Positions 8,147 to 15,497 of a stretch of DNA of 24,063 bases are shown here, in pieces; the stretch's first letter is position 1; the number at the start of each line of letters is the position of its first letter. Made by a program: the position numbers and the translations under genes. This DNA comes from Candidatus Lambdaproteobacteria bacterium. GTDB lineage: Bacteria; SAR324; NAC60-12. Below the pieces are notes generated by a model. That model was given only the letters and a program-made list of their open reading frames with translations, made no database searches and was not told the origin of the DNA. The stretch covers positions 1 to 24,063 of the forward strand of contig DTUH01000315.1 in the NCBI GenBank assembly GCA_012964265.1, read 5' to 3'.

Positions 8147-9706
8147 TCAAGAAATTCCAGACCACCAACCATGCAAACCAAACGGCAAATGATGCGTGTG
8201 ATGAATCAGGGCTAACGGGCCATCAGCCAAATGCTCCGCATCCAAAACTGCTAAGAAATTTTTATGAGTGTGGCTGTCATAAACTTGGGTCAAAATCCAA
8301 CCGGGTTCTTCAGCAGACTCCGGATTGTAACGAAAATCCGGTTTTGGCGCAAAAACAGGTTCACCACAAAAATAACCTTCACCAAAATTATAAACAGCTG
8401 TTTTTCCACTTTGAAAATCGAGGCGTTTGATTTGGGAAAATAAGGAGGCATCCGCCTTTCCGTGACCAGCGGCAAAATAACCGTAGCGGTGAGTATGGCA
8501 AGTATGTTGTGGATTGACAATCGGGAATTCATGCGAGCCTTGATCCAAAACAGTTTGCTGAATGCGCTTGTTTTTGATGTCAATGCGGTAGCGTCTGATT
8601 TCTCCGTTGTATTTTGAGACAACACTTCGTCCGGACATGATAGCCGAAAATGTGGGGTCATCTCCGATGAAATGATCCGGATTCTCATAACCGACAAAAT
8701 CCGCAATGATTTCTCCGTTTTTTTCGTAAGCGTTCAAAGAATGCCACATCCACGCCGTTTCTGTTTCCAAAATCAAAGGGTCTCCACTGCCGTCTCGTTT
8801 GAGCAACACCAGCATATTTCCTTTTTCCGGTTGCCATTCAAACGAATCGGTAAGGCTCCGGAGGCCAAATAAAAAGCCAAAAATATTGACTTTTGCCGGA
8901 TGCAAATTGAGGATGAAATAGTTTTCTGTCACAAAATAATCATGAAGATAAACATAACGGGGGGACTCGAAAATCCATTTTTTCTTGAGTTTTCCGGAAG
9001 CGTGAAAAACTGTAAAATAGATGTCGATATTTCTGCCGTATTGCAAACCAAAATGACACCAATCGCCATTTTTAGAGTCCGTTTTTGAGTGTGCCGCATA
9101 ATACACTGCGGGATCTTCCGGCAAACCAAGATGTGATAAACCAACCGTTTCCAGAGTTTCCGGATGCAGTTCATAAGGTTGTATTGATTCGTCAAAAGCG
9201 TAAAGTCGGTTATTTTTCCGCACAGCACTGACACCGGCTTGATTCTTAATTCCGGAAGCAAACAAATTTGAAAAAACACCTCCCGGAGCCTGTGTTGTCC
9301 AGCCTCCATAACGAAATTCTCCAGAGGCTTCTTCTTCAATAAATTTAGCCGTGCGTGTAAAACGATTCCGGTATTCGACGTTATCATTTCGGATGTGGTA
9401 GGCTTGCACCATGCCGTCTCCGTCCAGCAAAGAACGTTTCCGGACTCCATTTCGTTCAAATAATCCCGGCCCGTTGCGATAAAGTGTGCCTCGCAATTCT
9501 TGCGGAATTTTGCCTTCGACTACCGCTTGATAGGTATATTCCTGTTTCAGCGAAGTCGCTAATCCTAACGGACTTCCCGGAGGTTGTTGCGTTAGTTCCC
9601 GAATTCCGGAAGCGGTCAGCGGCAGGCTATTCGCACTGCAAGCGGGCAAGATCAAAGTTCCGGCGGCTCCTCCGGAAAGTTTCAGCATTTGATGTCGAGT
9701 TATCAT
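8147..9706 (-). CDS. Carotenoid oxygenase family protein (RPE65/CCD type), probably exported
   Basis: This 519-aa protein belongs to the iron(II)-dependent carotenoid cleavage/stilbene oxygenase family, which splits double bonds of carotenoids, apocarotenoids or stilbenoids. The four conserved histidine ligands can be placed: H206 in AAHSK, H255 in YLHDY, H322 in MWHSLN and H512 in the closing GLHGWW motif. Glu residues of the second shell are likely but I did not assign them. The N-terminus (about 1-23) has RHQMLKLSGG, resembling a weakened Tat motif, then a hydrophobic stretch and LPAC with Cys23, a plausible lipobox. The protein may therefore be exported or lipid-anchored. AGGAG lies upstream of the ATG. 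It has no operon partner apart from the barrel remnant downstream. The substrate is unknown. Confidence 0.88.
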   Translation of the reverse strand: MITRHQMLKLSGGAAGTLILPACSANSLPLTASGIRELTQQPPGSPLGLATSLKQEYTYQAVVEGKIPQELRGTLYRNGPGLFERNGVRKRSLLDGDGMVQAYHIRNDNVEYRNRFTRTAKFIEEEASGEFRYGGWTTQAPGGVFSNLFASGIKNQAGVSAVRKNNRLYAFDESIQPYELHPETLETVGLSHLGLPEDPAVYYAAHSKTDSKNGDWCHFGLQYGRNIDIYFTVFHASGKLKKKWIFESPRYVYLHDYFVTENYFILNLHPAKVNIFGFLFGLRSLTDSFEWQPEKGNMLVLLKRDGSGDPLILETETAWMWHSLNAYEKNGEIIADFVGYENPDHFIGDDPTFSAIMSGRSVVSKYNGEIRRYRIDIKNKRIQQTVLDQGSHEFPIVNPQHTCHTHRYGYFAAGHGKADASLFSQIKRLDFQSGKTAVYNFGEGYFCGEPVFAPKPDFRYNPESAEEPGWILTQVYDSHTHKNFLAVLDAEHLADGPLALIHHTHHLPFGLHGWWSGIS

Positions 9707-9779
9707 CTTCTTCTCCTGAAGTGGGTTTAAATTGCAGGAGTTAAAATTGAACTATTTTGCAGGTTGGATTAGCGGAGCT

Positions 9780-9820
9780 TAACCTAACATATTTTATAAT
9801 ATTAAACAATTGTTTGGTTA
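9780..9820. repeat. Inverted repeat around an AT-rich core
   Basis: The arms TAACCTAACA (9780-9789) and TGTTTGGTTA (9811-9820) are reverse complements apart from one base, with a 21-base AT-rich centre containing TATAAT. It could be an operator over a promoter of the carotenoid oxygenase gene (minus) or a cruciform. The perfect palindrome AAACAATTGTTT overlaps the right arm. Confidence 0.5.
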
Positions 9821-10148
9821 CGGCTACGCCAGGCCCGACCAACATTTAACCCTTGTTGAGTATATCGTTTTTTGCCGATTATCTCTAAAAATAGAATCAT
9901 TGCAAGACTAATCATAATGTTTTTGTTCCGACTATGATAAGCATTTAACCACGAATGGGACGTAAATGTCATCAATGGGCGAATATTTTGGCACTACAGT
10001 ATTGTTAAAGATTCGTCTTTAGTACGAATTGGTCGTGGATTGAAACTGGTAATAAACAAACTCTAAAGTATAATCTCCATTTGCAGTCCGAGCTACGGCT
10101 CTGTGAGTGGTGAAACCGTAGGTTATATGCCATATTTAACGTAATAAA

Positions 10149-10186
10149 TATAATACTTGACATTTAACATATGATGTTATTAAATG
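10149..10186 (+). promoter_or_regulatory. Candidate higBA promoter and autoregulatory operator
   Basis: TTGACA at 10157-10162 is followed after 17 bases by TTAAAT (10180-10185), a reasonable sigma-70 pair. A perfect TATAAT also lies at 10149-10154. The inverted repeat TAACAT-ATG-ATGTTA (10165-10179) fills the spacer of the first option. HigA-type antitoxins normally bind such palindromes over their own promoter. With the TTGACA promoter the transcript would begin almost at the higB start codon; with the TATAAT box there would be a leader of about 30 bases. Confidence 0.5.
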
Positions 10187-10190
10187 TACC

Positions 10191-10469
10191 ATGATTGCTT
10201 CCTTTCGTTGCCATAAAACAGAATCTCTTTTTGCGGGTGTTTGTCCAAACATTTTTCGATCATTCCGAACACTAGCAGAAAGAAAATTACAAATGCTGGA
10301 TTGCACGACTAAAGTGCAAGACCTTAGCAGTCCGCTAGGAAATCGACTTGAAAAATTGCGGGGTGACCGTTCTGAATCTTGGAGTATCAGAATTAACAAT
10401 CAGTGGCGAATCTGCTTTGGTTGGCGAAACGGAGAAGCATTGAATGTAGAAATTGTTGATTATCATTAA
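10191..10469 (+). CDS. higB: HigB-type toxin (RelE superfamily mRNA interferase)
   Basis: This 92-aa protein matches the short HigB family throughout: MIASFRCHKTESLF at the start, the central RKLQMLD helix, then KLRGDRSESWSIRINNQWRI and the terminal VEIVDYH. RelE-fold toxins of this kind cut mRNA, usually on the ribosome. The toxin-first order is typical of higBA. The antitoxin begins 10 bases after its stop. No Shine-Dalgarno sequence precedes the ATG; together with a promoter lying very close upstream this hints at leaderless or poorly initiated translation. The protein is full length and has no obvious damage. Confidence 0.92.
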   Translation: MIASFRCHKTESLFAGVCPNIFRSFRTLAERKLQMLDCTTKVQDLSSPLGNRLEKLRGDRSESWSIRINNQWRICFGWRNGEALNVEIVDYH

Positions 10470-10479
10470 AGGAGACAAT

Positions 10480-10782
10480 ATGCCTGTCAACCAAATGCGA
10501 CCGATACACCCCGGAGAAATACTGCTAGAAGAATTTCTCAAACCTTTGAAGATGAGTGCGAATGCTTTGTCAATTGCTTTGCGTATTCCTGCTCCACGAA
10601 TCAATGATTTAGTTCGTGAAAAACGTGGGTTGAGTGCAGACACTGCTTTAAGGTTAGCAAGATATTTTGGAAGCACTGCTCAGTTTTGGCTCAATCTCCA
10701 AACTGCTTACGAGTTAAAAATAGTTGAGCAACAAGTGGGAGCTTCCATTCAGAAGGAAATTTTTCCACGTCAAGTTGCGTGA
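10480..10782 (+). CDS. higA: HigA-type antitoxin (XRE-family HTH)
   Basis: This 100-aa antitoxin of the HigA/VapI family neutralises HigB and represses the operon. It opens with the family motif RPIHPGEILLEEFL. An XRE helix-turn-helix follows (about residues 25-75: MSANALSIALRIPAPRIND, then RGLSADTALRLARYFG), with a QFWLNLQTAYEL tail. I chose the ATG at 10480 rather than an in-frame ATG at 10453, because AAGGAG sits at the right distance before 10480 and the earlier start would lie inside higB and add nine residues foreign to the family. Co-transcription with higB is expected. Confidence 0.93.
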   Translation: MPVNQMRPIHPGEILLEEFLKPLKMSANALSIALRIPAPRINDLVREKRGLSADTALRLARYFGSTAQFWLNLQTAYELKIVEQQVGASIQKEIFPRQVA

Positions 10783-10853
10783 TATGAACTTGATAATTGT
10801 ACTTCTAAATTTTAGATATGTTTACAAGATAGACTGGAAAAACAAAATAACTT

Positions 10854-10907
10854 CTCCAAAATTTCAATAAAAAACGGAAAATAGATGGCGTTTTTAATAC
10901 TTTGGAG
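10854..10907. terminator. Nested inverted repeats between convergent genes; possible bidirectional terminator
   Basis: The outer arms CTCCAAA (10854-10860) and TTTGGAG (10901-10907) enclose inner arms AAAAACG (10870-10876) and CGTTTTT (10889-10895). The structure lies between higA (plus) and the epimerase gene (minus), which converge here. The inner hairpin has A and T runs on both sides, as bidirectional terminators do, but it has very little GC, so termination strength is doubtful. Confidence 0.4.
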
Positions 10908-10913
10908 TAAGTA

Positions 10914-11807
10914 TCAGCTTTCAATTAAATGTTCGAGAGCCTGACTTAGATCAGGGTGTTGAAACTTGTAGCCGCTATCCACGAGTTTTTCTGGAAAAAC
11001 ACGGGTGCTTGAGAGCAGCAGTTCATCTGCCATTTCGCCAAATGCGAGGCGTGCCGCAAATACGGGTAATGGAAAAATCGTAGGCCGGTTTAAAACACGT
11101 CCCAGGGTTTTTGTGAATTCACGGTTGTTAATAGTATTCTGTGTTACAAAATTTACAGAACCATGGATTGAATCGTTGGCAATTACATATTGGATCATTG
11201 CTACCGCATCATCGATACTGAGCCAACTCATATACTGCCGCCCACTGCCGATAACACCGCCTAGTCCCATTTTAAAGGGCAGGAGCATCTTTTTTAGAGC
11301 ACCTCCTTTTGAACTGAGAACTACGCCAAAGCGTACATTTGCTACCCGGATACCTGCTTCAGCCGCAACATTCGAAGCTTCCTCCCATTGCCCACAAACT
11401 TTGGCCAGAAATCCGTTGCCGACCTCACTGGACTCATCTACGATATCTTCCCCACGGTCACCGTAAAAACCGACTGCGGATGCCGAAATAAAAACCTGGG
11501 GTTTGTTTTCTGCGCACGCAAAATGTTCCGCTAAAAGTTTTGTTCCCCGAACACGGCTGTTCAGGATGCAGTTTTTCTTTTTTTCACTCCAACGACCATC
11601 CGCAATGTTTTCGCCGGCCAAATGAACAACTGCATAATTTCCTCCTGTCTGAGCTAAATCAATTTCTTCTTTGTCCAGATCCCAAACAGGTGAGTCCGGA
11701 TTATTATTTGTACGCAGCAAGTGGATTACAGAATGACCACCGGTCTTCAGGGATTTGGTCAGAGCAGAACCAATTAATCCGGATGAACCTGTAACAAGAA
11801 CTTTCAT
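10914..11807 (-). CDS. TIGR01777-family NAD(P)-dependent epimerase/dehydratase-like protein (YfcH/SulA family)
   Basis: This 297-aa extended short-chain dehydrogenase-like protein has an N-terminal Rossmann fold with the nucleotide-binding glycines G7, G10 and G13 in VTGSSGLIG. VVHLAGENIADGRW (about 60-73) and SASAVGFYGDRGE (about 108-120) are signature segments of the TIGR01777 family. The C-terminal part carries the family DUF1731-like region (about 245-295: PVFAARLAFGEMADELLLSSTRVFPEKL). The biochemical role of the family is unsettled; a link to cell division was proposed for some members. It lies 20 bases downstream of the HAD hydrolase gene on the same strand, so the two are probably co-transcribed. 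Length is normal. Confidence 0.92.
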   Translation of the reverse strand: MKVLVTGSSGLIGSALTKSLKTGGHSVIHLLRTNNNPDSPVWDLDKEEIDLAQTGGNYAVVHLAGENIADGRWSEKKKNCILNSRVRGTKLLAEHFACAENKPQVFISASAVGFYGDRGEDIVDESSEVGNGFLAKVCGQWEEASNVAAEAGIRVANVRFGVVLSSKGGALKKMLLPFKMGLGGVIGSGRQYMSWLSIDDAVAMIQYVIANDSIHGSVNFVTQNTINNREFTKTLGRVLNRPTIFPLPVFAARLAFGEMADELLLSSTRVFPEKLVDSGYKFQHPDLSQALEHLIES

Positions 11808-11827
11808 TTTACTGTACTCGATTGTTT

Positions 11828-12499
11828 TCAGCTAAAGCCAGGCAGTCCCCAATATACCGGATCAAAGTCCTTCAGAGAGGATATGATTTGCGAAGCATTC
11901 CGGTAGTGAGAATGATCCATGTGAGGATCAGGCACGACAACCACCGACATTCCGGCTGCTAACGCTGCTTCGGTACCGGTAGGTGCATCCTCAAAAACAA
12001 GACACTCTGCGGGTTTGACTCCGAGTCGTTTTGCCGCAAGCAGGAAAATATCCGGTGCAGGCTTTCCCTCCTTCAATTCAGGGTCATCTCCGCGGACAAT
12101 CTGTTTGAATTGTGAAAACCACTTTTTGTGTTTTTCATATTTTGCCTCATACATCGGATATGAGGAACTGGTGGCAAGTGCTTGTGGAATTCCATGTTTG
12201 AAAAAATGAGTTGTTATTGCTTTTGCTCCGGGCAAAGCTTGTGTGTCCCTGAATTTTTCCAGCAAAACGTCTTTCCTTGAGTCCAGATAGTCTTGCGGGG
12301 TTATCGGCAAATCCAGACTTTCAACAATGATTTGTGCCGCCTGAATCGATCTGCGTCCAATAATTTTTTTTTTGATAGACCAATCAAAAACCTTCCCATA
12401 TTCACCTACAATTTCTTGAGTGACTTCAGTGTAAATGCCTTCTGTATCAAGGAGAAGACCGTCCATATCGTAAATTAAACAGGAAATTGTGGGAGGCAT
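11828..12499 (-). CDS. HAD-superfamily phosphatase (GS1/pseudouridine-5'-phosphatase-like)
   Basis: This 223-aa HAD subfamily IA hydrolase removes phosphate from a small metabolite through an aspartyl-phosphate intermediate. Motif I is YDMDGLLLDTE with nucleophile D11 and acid/base D13. Motif II is the Thr/Ser run LATSSS (about 109-113), motif III is K146 in EGKPAPDIF, and motif IV is E170/D171 in FEDAPTG. A helical cap lies at about 20-90. The pattern resembles the HDHD1/GS1 branch, which includes pseudouridine-5'-monophosphatase, but substrate assignment within HAD-IA from sequence alone is unreliable. It precedes the epimerase gene on the same strand. No clear Shine-Dalgarno sequence is seen before the ATG. 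Confidence 0.9.
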   Translation of the reverse strand: MPPTISCLIYDMDGLLLDTEGIYTEVTQEIVGEYGKVFDWSIKKKIIGRRSIQAAQIIVESLDLPITPQDYLDSRKDVLLEKFRDTQALPGAKAITTHFFKHGIPQALATSSSYPMYEAKYEKHKKWFSQFKQIVRGDDPELKEGKPAPDIFLLAAKRLGVKPAECLVFEDAPTGTEAALAAGMSVVVVPDPHMDHSHYRNASQIISSLKDFDPVYWGLPGFS

Positions 12500-12539
12500 T
12501 GTTGAGTTTTTTGGCTGCTGAGTCGTGGTTGAAAAAGGA

Positions 12540-12561
12540 TGAGATATGAACAGGAGTCTCA
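12540..12561 (-). terminator. Weak candidate terminator behind the secreted-protein gene
   Basis: Read on the minus strand just after the stop at 12572, TGAGA and TCTCA form a 5-bp stem with a 12-base loop and are followed by TCCTTTTT. The T run suits a Rho-independent terminator, but the stem is short. Confidence 0.35.
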
Positions 12562-12571
12562 GGCGCGTTTT

Positions 12572-13309
12572 CTAAAAAAGGCCGGGCGCGTATTTTCGTA
12601 AATCAACGGTTTGATTTTCACCATTACTAAGTTTGTAACTCACAGAATATTCGCTTACCCATTTCAGTTTTAGACGATGACTCACGTCCTGAATCTTGAG
12701 ATTAATGAGACTTTCAATGTTTTCAAATTTACGATTGATGAGATGGAGCCTGAAAGTGTAAACCTTTTGAGTTATTTCCTGACCGCTTGAATTGATGCGT
12801 GTGATATCTTTTGAATCTGTGATGTGATAAAAAACCGCGTGAGTAGCTGATGCGGCAACTCCGGTTCCTGTTCGGAGATGAGAGAGTAGAGGTTTTATTT
12901 GATTCTGAAAAATTCTAAACACTCTTTGAATTCCAGAAGTGCGGTTTGTATATTGATAGAATTCAGGATCAATCTTCCAAAAACGCGCTTCTCCGTCTGC
13001 ATCATTTTTTACGATGTCCAGTCCCAAAAGTCCATTTTGACCTCGGTAGAGATAGACATGGCTTTTACTATGTTTAATGCTGACAATATTAAGAATCACT
13101 CGCTGAGGATGAGAATCCAAAAGCTTTTTGTCGAGATAAATTCCGTTTCCCATCCTGTTTTCAGGATAGATCTGGTAGGGACCAATTTCCACAATTCCCC
13201 TGTGTTCTGCATCTCTGGAAAAATTTTCTGCTGCAGTAACTCCTTGAGGCAACATGACCAGGACAAGTCCAAAACAAATAAATGATATATTTGTTTTAAG
13301 CTTAAACAT
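12572..13309 (-). CDS. Unrecognised secreted (periplasmic) protein
   Basis: I do not recognise a family. I place the start at the ATG at 13309 (245 aa), because the protein then begins with a good signal peptide: MFKLK, a hydrophobic core at about 8-22, and a likely cleavage after VTA near residue 25. Starts further upstream, at 13369 or 13381, would bury this signal 20 or more residues in, and a candidate promoter lies at 13386-13414. The mature part is mostly beta-type and polar, with no Cys motif or membrane segment, and ends in APGLF. It shares the strand with the HAD and epimerase genes but sits 72 bases upstream of them. It is divergent from selB. Confidence 0.7.
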   Translation of the reverse strand: MFKLKTNISFICFGLVLVMLPQGVTAAENFSRDAEHRGIVEIGPYQIYPENRMGNGIYLDKKLLDSHPQRVILNIVSIKHSKSHVYLYRGQNGLLGLDIVKNDADGEARFWKIDPEFYQYTNRTSGIQRVFRIFQNQIKPLLSHLRTGTGVAASATHAVFYHITDSKDITRINSSGQEITQKVYTFRLHLINRKFENIESLINLKIQDVSHRLKLKWVSEYSVSYKLSNGENQTVDLRKYAPGLF

Positions 13310-13385
13310 TTGAAATCCCGGCAGTCTCAACTCTTTCTCCCTGAAACGGTTAACTGGACAAATCGACATTATTAAAAACAAAATA

Positions 13386-13414
13386 ATTATAGCAAATTAT
13401 TATTCTGAAGTCAG
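13386..13414 (-). promoter_or_regulatory. Candidate sigma-70 promoter of the secreted-protein gene
   Basis: On the minus strand CTGACT (13414-13409), a 17-base spacer and a perfect TATAAT (13391-13386) form a good promoter. It puts the transcript start near 13380 and leaves a leader of about 70 bases before the ATG at 13309, which supports that start. Confidence 0.5.
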
Positions 13415-13434
13415 TGAAATATTGCTTGAGCAAC

Positions 13435-13466
13435 TTGAGTCCTGTGCGGCATAAGATTAGTATAAT
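13435..13466 (+). promoter_or_regulatory. Possible selB promoter
   Basis: A perfect TATAAT at 13461-13466 is preceded by TTGAGT at 13435-13440, but the 20-base spacing is longer than ideal. It lies about 70 bases before the selB ATG in the divergent intergenic region. Confidence 0.35.
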
Positions 13467-13538
13467 CACTTTCAGTTAGACGAACTGCTAATAAAATCGC
13501 ATAAGCTGCGTAGAATATCTCATACTCTACCTTAAAAA

Positions 13539-15497
13539 ATGACTTCCAGTAAAGGCGTAATTCTTCCTTCCCGTCCTTTTGTGATTGGCACAAGCGGACA
13601 CATTGACCATGGAAAAACGACATTGGTCAAAGCCCTCACGGGAGTGGACACAGACCGTTGGGACGAAGAAAAAAAACGTGGCATTACGATTGACCTTGGA
13701 TTTGCTCATTATGAAGATGAAAAGGGAAATAAAATGGCATTCGTGGATGTTCCAGGTCACGAAAAATTTATTCATAATATGCTTGCCGGAGTGGCAGGTA
13801 TAGACGCAGTTTTACTCGTAGTAGCGGCAGATGAAGGTGTGATGCCTCAAACACGGGAACACTTGAATATCTGCAATCTGCTGAAAATTAAAACCGGCCT
13901 GGTGGCACTTACACGGATTGATCTGGTGGAGGGTGCGGATATGGTGGAACTCTGCCGGGAGGAAGTTTCAGAATTACTGCAAGGCACTTTTCTCGAAAGC
14001 ATGCCGGTGATTCCGGTTTCCGCCAATACGGGAGATGGACTGGAGGAACTCCGGAAAGCATTAACAAAACTGCCACAGCAAATTCAGTCTCCTGAAATTG
14101 AAAAACCTTTCAGGTTAAATGTAGACCGCTCCTTCACGATCAAGGGGTTTGGTACAGTTGTTACCGGAACAGTGCTAAGTGGATCGGTTATTCAAGACGA
14201 AGAGGTACAGCAATTTCCGCAACGCCGCAGCGTTCGTATACGGGGATTGCAGGCCCACGGCCAAGCAGTCAAAGAAGTTAATGCGGGACAAAGGGCTGCG
14301 CTGAATTTGGCGGGAATTGCCAAAGAAGAAATTCAGCGTGGTGACCAATTGGCAAAAGCGGAGTCTTTACTCACCAGTTACATGCTGAATGCCTCGCTGT
14401 CCCTCCTCGAAGATGTTTCTGCTCCGTTGAAAAACAGAACCCGCATAAGGCTCCATATTGGCAGCAAGGAAGTTTTTGGTCGGATTGTACTATTAGAAGG
14501 CGAAGCTTTGTCTCCCGGGAAAACGGCTCTGGTTCAATTTCGTTTGGAAAGTCTGGTCAGTTCGAGACATGGCGACCGTTTTATTGTCCGGAGCTATTCA
14601 CCAATGTACACCATAGGCGGGGGAATGGTGATTGATCCTTCTCCCAGCAAATCCCGGAGAATACTGCATGAGCTTCCTGAGCGTCTCAAGCGTTTGCACG
14701 ATGGTGATGAAAATGTACGTTCGGCGGAAGTGATCTATCTGCAATCTGTGAGGGGAGTAATTGAATCAGAATTTACGGTGCGTTCAGGTCTTTCTGCAAA
14801 ACAGTCCGGAAAAGTTTTACAGCTTTTACAAAGTCAGCAGCAGGTACTTTGCGTCGATCCTATCTGCAAGCGTTATTTGCATGTGGAGCATGTCGAACGC
14901 ATCGGCCAGTTTTTGTGCAAGGTTTTAGCTATGCATCACAACAAATTTCCGGATCGTGAAGGCATGACCCGCTCTGAACTGGCGGGGAAGATATCCCTGA
15001 TTTTTACAGAAAAAGAGGTTGAAGTTCTGCTAAAATACATGGTGAAGGCGGGTACGATTTTACAAAATGAACACTACTTCGCAATGGCGGAGCATCAGCC
15101 GCGGGTTTCTCAATTTCAGGAAGACAGTTTTTCGCGCTGTCTTGTACTGCTCAAGAGCGGAGGTTTTCAGCCTGTGCGTCGGACTCGTTTACTGGAAGAA
15201 CTGGGACTGAAAGAGAAAGATGGTGTCGCGATGCTAAAATCCGCGACTTTTTCCAAACGGCTTGTGCGTGTTGCGGAGGACTTGTATTATGCTCCGGAAC
15301 AAACTGCAGAAATATTGGCTAGTCTCCGGAATTATTTGCATGATAATCCAAATATTACCGTGATTCAATTCAAAGAATTATTAAACATTTCTCGCAAACA
15401 TGCTATTGATTTATTAGAGTATTTTGACAGTCAACACCTCACAATTCGGGAAGATAACCACCGTGTTCCAGGTACAATTTTAGCTTCCAACACTTGA
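13539..15497 (+). CDS. selB: Selenocysteine-specific translation elongation factor SelB
   Basis: This 652-aa GTPase delivers selenocysteyl-tRNA(Sec) to UGA codons marked by a SECIS element. The GTPase domain at about 13-180 shows G1 GHIDHGKT (20-27), switch I RGIT (47-50), G3 DVPGHE (70-75) and G4 TRID (125-128), the SelB-type variant of NKxD. Translation-factor beta-barrels follow (about 185-370: NVDRSFTIKGFGTVVTGTV, then the VRSYSPMYTIGGG motif). The C-terminal part (about 375-650) consists of winged-helix repeats that bind the SECIS hairpin, which distinguishes it from EF-Tu. Length is normal. The host must therefore use selenocysteine or have done so recently; selA, selC and selD are not in this window. 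It overlaps the next gene by four bases. Confidence 0.96.
   Translation: MTSSKGVILPSRPFVIGTSGHIDHGKTTLVKALTGVDTDRWDEEKKRGITIDLGFAHYEDEKGNKMAFVDVPGHEKFIHNMLAGVAGIDAVLLVVAADEGVMPQTREHLNICNLLKIKTGLVALTRIDLVEGADMVELCREEVSELLQGTFLESMPVIPVSANTGDGLEELRKALTKLPQQIQSPEIEKPFRLNVDRSFTIKGFGTVVTGTVLSGSVIQDEEVQQFPQRRSVRIRGLQAHGQAVKEVNAGQRAALNLAGIAKEEIQRGDQLAKAESLLTSYMLNASLSLLEDVSAPLKNRTRIRLHIGSKEVFGRIVLLEGEALSPGKTALVQFRLESLVSSRHGDRFIVRSYSPMYTIGGGMVIDPSPSKSRRILHELPERLKRLHDGDENVRSAEVIYLQSVRGVIESEFTVRSGLSAKQSGKVLQLLQSQQQVLCVDPICKRYLHVEHVERIGQFLCKVLAMHHNKFPDREGMTRSELAGKISLIFTEKEVEVLLKYMVKAGTILQNEHYFAMAEHQPRVSQFQEDSFSRCLVLLKSGGFQPVRRTRLLEELGLKEKDGVAMLKSATFSKRLVRVAEDLYYAPEQTAEILASLRNYLHDNPNITVIQFKELLNISRKHAIDLLEYFDSQHLTIREDNHRVPGTILASNT

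Larger units (their letters stand above)
9707..10190. other. Gene-free region with inverted repeats (484 bp)
   Basis: I see no convincing gene here. It separates the divergent carotenoid oxygenase (minus) and higBA (plus) genes, so it should hold both promoters. Structures visible: a 10-bp inverted repeat with one mismatch at 9780-9789 and 9811-9820 that encloses a TATAAT-like stretch; the perfect palindrome AAACAATTGTTT at 9804-9815; a 6-bp stem ATTCGT/ACGAAT at 10011-10029 followed by GTGGATTGAAAC; and a 6-bp stem CTACGG/CCGTAG at 10093-10121. I could not match any of these to a known RNA family. Confidence 0.6.

Noticed and set aside
7988..8149. The carotenoid oxygenase, a 47-codon stretch and the barrel fragment share one frame and are separated only by TGA codons, which might suggest selenocysteine read-through given selB.
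   Set aside because: The oxygenase ends normally just after its last histidine motif, the middle stretch has no start codon or recognisable motif, and the barrel fragment fits better with a one-base frameshift near 8000. No SECIS-like hairpin was evident.
8929..9459. A 176-codon open frame on the same strand inside the carotenoid oxygenase gene.
   Set aside because: It is a frame-shifted reading of a gene with all catalytic residues and has no recognisable motif.
10085..10130. Possible riboswitch: CTACGG/CCGTAG stem with GGTGAAACC-like loop upstream of higBA.
   Set aside because: Only one short stem can be drawn and the conserved cores of known riboswitches are not present.
13310..13381. 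Longer form of the secreted protein starting at 13381 or 13369.
   Set aside because: It would move the signal peptide away from the N-terminus, and the candidate promoter puts the transcript start at about 13380.
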